Shown piece by piece: positions 61,071 to 64,000 of a DNA stretch of 64,000 nt. This DNA is from an uncultured bacterium. Its GTDB lineage: Bacteria > Bacillota > Clostridia > Lachnospirales > Lachnospiraceae. The DNA lies in assembly GCA_947063875.1 (NCBI GenBank), contig CAMSTY010000004.1, positions 1 to 64,000 on the forward strand, written 5' to 3'. The position numbers were made by a program, and so were the translations under genes. The notes under the pieces were generated by a model. The model was not told where the DNA came from and ran no database searches. It saw only the letters and a list, made by a program, of their open reading frames with translations. Numbering within the stretch: position 1 is the first letter of the stretch; each line of letters begins with the position of its first letter.

Positions 61071-63421
61071 TGGAATGCAAGACAGAGAAGGGGAATCCGG
61101 CAGGGAAAAAGGCCGCAAAGGCTTTAAAGGGTGTGCCGCATGTGTTTGGAATCCGGCATCTATCACCGGCCGGCGCATATTATCTGCGGGAATATCTGGA
61201 CCAGATTCTGCCGGAACTGGTGCTGATTGAAGGGCCTGCGGACTTTACGGAACTGATGGATGACTTAGGGGCCGGGGAAGTGAGGCCGCCGGTGGCGGTG
61301 ATGGCTTACACACAAAAGCTGCCGATTCAGACCATTATCTATCCGTTTGCTGTGTATTCTCCGGAATACCAGGCGATCCTCTGGGCAAAAGAACATGGGT
61401 GTGCATGCCGGTTCTGTGATTTGCCGTCGGAGATATTTCTGGGGCTTGAGCAGCAAAAGCGGGAAATATTGTCTCAGGAGGGCGAAAAGGCAGAAGCAAA
61501 GGAGAGCCGTACGGCTCTGGTATACCGTTGCCTGGATGAACTATCCGGGGACAAAGACCATGAAACCTTCTGGGAACGGATTATGGAGCATGCCATGGAT
61601 GCGGGCGGATATCACAGCGGCGCGTCAGAATTCGGGCGTGCATTGCGGGAATTGTCTCTGGGCGATGAAGAAGAGGGCGGCAAAGAGAACGAAGAAAACC
61701 GGATTCGGGAAGCTTATATGCGCCGGGAGATTATGAAGGCGGTGAAAGAAGGGACAAAACCCGAAAAGATCGTGGTGGTCACAGGGGCGTTTCACGTACA
61801 GGGCCTTTTGGGAAATGACAAGCCGATGACGGAAAAGGAATTCAAAAAGCTTCCCCGTCTGGAGACAAAAAAGACGCTGATGCCTTATTCGTATTACCGC
61901 CTCTCGGAGAGGGCCGGCTACGGGGCGGGGAACCGCGCACCGGCGTATTATGAACTTCTGTGGAAAGGACTGTGCCGGCGGGAGCCGGATTATGCAGGCC
62001 GCTGCTATCTGACGTCTCTGGCGGCGTACCAGAGGGAGCATGGCAGCCATGTCTCGTCGGCAGAGATCATTGAGGCCATGCGGCTGGCATTGTCCCTGGC
62101 AGGACTTCACGACGGACGGCTGCCGGCTTTGCGGGATCTGCGGGATGCGGCGGTTACTTGTATCGGGCATGGAAGTCTTTCGGAGATTGCCGTAGCGGTG
62201 GCGGATACGGAAATCGGCACAGGGATAGGGAGCCTGCCGGAGGGAGTCAGCCAGACCTCGATCCAGTCGGATTTTAACAACCGGCTGCAGGAACTTCGGC
62301 TGGAAAGATATAAATCTGTGACGGCACAGGGACTGTCTCTGGACTTGAGGGAAAAACTGACGGTAAAGTCGCAAAAATCGGCATTTTTGGATTTGGAACG
62401 TTCTTTTTTCCTGCATCGGCTGCGGGTGCTTGGGATCTGTTTTGCTTCGGTGCAGGCGGTGAACCAGGAACGTGCCACCTGGGCGGAACAATGGCAGCTG
62501 CGCTGGACGCCGGAGGCGGAGATTCAGATTGTGGAAGCCGTGCTGAAAGGGGATACCGTGGAACAGGCGGCCTCGTTTGAGTTGCGGGAGCGGACGGAAG
62601 AGAGCACAGGGATTGCCGAAATTGCCGCCGTGATTGAAGACGCATGCAATTGCGGGATGCCGACGTCCATGGAATACGCAGTTACGTCGCTTCAGAAAAT
62701 GGCGGTGGACGCGGCGGCAGTCACAGAGATTGCAAAGACGGCAGGCCGGCTGTCGGTAGTGCTGCGCTATGGGGATATCCGCCGTCTGGACCGCGCTCCG
62801 CTGGTGCCGATCCTGTCTCAGCTTTTTCTGCGCGCCATGCTGATCCTGGCGGGGGAATGCGTCTGTGACGACGCGGCGGCAAAACAGATTGCGCAGGCGA
62901 TCATTACGCTGCATGAAGTGTCGGTAAATCATGAGTTTTTGGACCGCGAACGGTGGCTGCGGGCGCTGGAAGAGATCGCCGGGCGGGATGATTTGAATAC
63001 CCGGCTGTCCGGTCTGGCGGCGGCAATTCTTCTGGAATGCGGACAGATGGGCAGCGAGGAACTGGGGAGAGAGGTACAGCGCCGTCTTTCCAAGGGGATT
63101 CCGGCTGATCTGGGGGCGGGCTGGTTTGAAGGCCTGTCCATGAAGAACCATTACGCACTGATCGCACGGCTGAACCTGTGGGAGAAGCTGAGCGAGTATC
63201 TGGACACTCTCGATGATGAAGAGTTCAAGCGGGCGTTGGTGTTTTTGCGCCGTGCCTTTGCAGACTTCAATTCGGAAGAGAAAAATCAGATTGCGGAGAA
63301 TCTGGGAGAGATCTGGCAGGTGAATCCGTCGCAGGTCAGCGAGGTCTTAAACGGGCCGGTTTTGGAGGAAGAATTGGAGATGTTGTCGGGGTTGGAAGAT
63401 TTTGACTTCGGAGATATCTGA
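61070..63421 (+). CDS. DUF5682-family protein (YehM-like)
   Basis: A 783-residue protein. After a Lys-rich start comes PHVFGIRHLSPAGAYYLREY, LPELVLIEGPADFTELM, and near residue 240 VVVTGAFHVQGLLGN. These two His-containing motifs at strand ends, with the LIEGP motif, recall the TraB/ChaN/erythromycin-esterase-like fold in which such histidines bind metal (inference). The C-terminal half is helical (LRYGDIRRLDRAPLVPIL). I took the ATG at 61070, coupled to the MoxR stop, over the ATG at 61028 that would overlap by 43 bp. It lies between ATPase and VWA genes, as in E. coli yehL-yehM-yehP. Confidence 0.85.
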   Translation: MECKTEKGNPAGKKAAKALKGVPHVFGIRHLSPAGAYYLREYLDQILPELVLIEGPADFTELMDDLGAGEVRPPVAVMAYTQKLPIQTIIYPFAVYSPEYQAILWAKEHGCACRFCDLPSEIFLGLEQQKREILSQEGEKAEAKESRTALVYRCLDELSGDKDHETFWERIMEHAMDAGGYHSGASEFGRALRELSLGDEEEGGKENEENRIREAYMRREIMKAVKEGTKPEKIVVVTGAFHVQGLLGNDKPMTEKEFKKLPRLETKKTLMPYSYYRLSERAGYGAGNRAPAYYELLWKGLCRREPDYAGRCYLTSLAAYQREHGSHVSSAEIIEAMRLALSLAGLHDGRLPALRDLRDAAVTCIGHGSLSEIAVAVADTEIGTGIGSLPEGVSQTSIQSDFNNRLQELRLERYKSVTAQGLSLDLREKLTVKSQKSAFLDLERSFFLHRLRVLGICFASVQAVNQERATWAEQWQLRWTPEAEIQIVEAVLKGDTVEQAASFELRERTEESTGIAEIAAVIEDACNCGMPTSMEYAVTSLQKMAVDAAAVTEIAKTAGRLSVVLRYGDIRRLDRAPLVPILSQLFLRAMLILAGECVCDDAAAKQIAQAIITLHEVSVNHEFLDRERWLRALEEIAGRDDLNTRLSGLAAAILLECGQMGSEELGREVQRRLSKGIPADLGAGWFEGLSMKNHYALIARLNLWEKLSEYLDTLDDEEFKRALVFLRRAFADFNSEEKNQIAENLGEIWQVNPSQVSEVLNGPVLEEELEMLSGLEDFDFGDI

Positions 63422-63462
63422 CGGCAGCAGCGGCGAGGTCAGACAGGAAAGGGGCGCAACCG

Positions 63463-64000
63463 ATGGAGATCAAAGAACAGATGAAGCGTTGGCGGCTGAT
63501 CCTGGGAGAAGAAAGCCAGGTGAAGTTTGAGGAGATGGATGGTTCGGGGGAGGCGGCTCTTTCGGAAGAGCAATGGCTGATGGATCAGGCTTTGGCGGCG
63601 ATCTATAACAAGAATTCTGCCGGAGGGTTTAGCAATTTCGGACCTGGCGGGCGGGGGGCAGGAAAGGGGCCTTCCAATCCGCAGATTACCCGGTGGCTGG
63701 GAGACGTGCGTACCTTGTTTGACAAGGAACTGGTAAAAATCGTCCAGGCAGACGCGATGGAGAGGTGCGGCTTAAAGCAGCTGATCTTTGAACCGGAACT
63801 GTTGGAACAGGTGGAACCGGATATGAATCTGGCTACCACCATCCTGCTTTTAAAAGATCAGGTTCCCAAACGGAGCAAAGACAGTGTGCGGGAATTTATG
63901 GCGAAGATCGTGGAGGAGATCAATAAGCTTTTGGAGAGCGATATCCGGCGGGCGGTGACGGCAGCGGTCAACCGCCGGCAGCATTCGCCGATTCCCTCCG
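63463..64000 (+). CDS. VWA-domain partner protein, N-terminal part (YehP-like; cut by window edge)
   Basis: From the ATG at 63463 (AGGAAAGGGG upstream) the frame stays open to the window end, 179 codons. It begins MEIKEQMKRWRLILGEESQ, has a Gly-rich stretch (GGFSNFGPGGRGAGKGP) near residue 60 and helical text with LLLKDQVPKRSKDSVREFM. This is the N-terminal helical part typical of CoxE/YehP-like proteins whose von Willebrand A domain lies at the C terminus; the VWA itself is beyond the edge, so the assignment rests on position after MoxR and DUF5682 and on the general look. Confidence 0.7.
   Translation, partial: MEIKEQMKRWRLILGEESQVKFEEMDGSGEAALSEEQWLMDQALAAIYNKNSAGGFSNFGPGGRGAGKGPSNPQITRWLGDVRTLFDKELVKIVQADAMERCGLKQLIFEPELLEQVEPDMNLATTILLLKDQVPKRSKDSVREFMAKIVEEINKLLESDIRRAVTAAVNRRQHSPIPS

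Noticed and set aside
61625-63151. A 508-codon open frame on the minus strand
   Set aside because: Antisense to the DUF5682 gene, which has consistent motifs and coupling; the antisense product is Arg/His/Pro-rich without a domain.

Overview
The window looks like a chromosome segment of a gut Lachnospiraceae (Clostridium cluster XIVa) species. Pointers are moderate GC, strong AGGAGG-type ribosome sites, sigma-A promoters of the TTGACA-17-TATAAT kind, YesM/YesN-type two-component genes, a bile salt hydrolase, a choline-binding-type repeat protein and many sugar and organic acid transport operons. No rRNA, tRNA or CRISPR array was seen. The genus assignment is inference.

Layout. 1-10.5 kb: a cut-off LysR gene, a membrane protein, then a sugar-acid island: a tripartite tricarboxylate (TctC-TctB-TctA) importer, glucarate dehydratase, a LarA-type (nickel-pincer lactate racemase family) enzyme, and a three-gene FAD/Fe-S dehydrogenase module (GlpA-like with BFD domain, a second FAD oxidoreductase, DUF1667). 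10.7-14.6 kb: pdxS-pdxT (PLP synthase) converging with citC and a fused citXG (citrate lyase activation genes without the lyase itself). 14.7-19 kb: an AT-richer acquired patch with a 216-bp cloverleaf inverted repeat, a TetR-regulated MFS exporter, an AbrB/PIN toxin-antitoxin pair, a truncated serine recombinase and a broken coding remnant. 19-29 kb: a DUF2232 membrane protein, a YesM/YesN-like two-component system divergent from a sugar ABC importer, then a GH65 disaccharide phosphorylase and beta-phosphoglucomutase, giving a complete import-and-phosphorolysis route for an alpha-glucoside.

29-36.4 kb: a bile salt hydrolase preceded by a structured repeat, then an operon for 5-oxoproline use in which PxpB/PxpC (carboxyltransferase halves), a biotin carrier protein and a biotin carboxylase together form all parts of a biotin-dependent carboxylase, with PxpA and an NRAMP-fold transporter lacking the metal-binding signature. 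36.6-43.3 kb: a Gfo/Idh oxidoreductase plus EamA transporter, a choline-binding-type wall protein, two decayed genes (AraC sensor, cupin), a PHP phosphatase, an acetyltransferase and a LacI regulator. 43.5-54 kb: a sucrose-type PTS permease with four 12-bp tandem repeats at its transcription start, a metallo-beta-lactamase protein, small enzymes, a second copy of the structured repeat in front of a serpin lipoprotein, and LysR-MetY. 54-64 kb: mutM, yebC and the start of a five-gene SWIM / helical-repeat / MoxR ATPase / DUF5682 / VWA cluster that resembles E. coli yehQ-yehL-yehM-yehP and runs off the right edge.

The most interesting items are the MoxR-VWA-SWIM cluster of unknown function, the split carboxylase form of the 5-oxoproline operon, the LarA/FAD module next to glucarate dehydratase, and a pair of diverged intergenic elements that keep the same hairpins through compensating base changes, in front of two genes likely to face the host (bile salt hydrolase and serpin).
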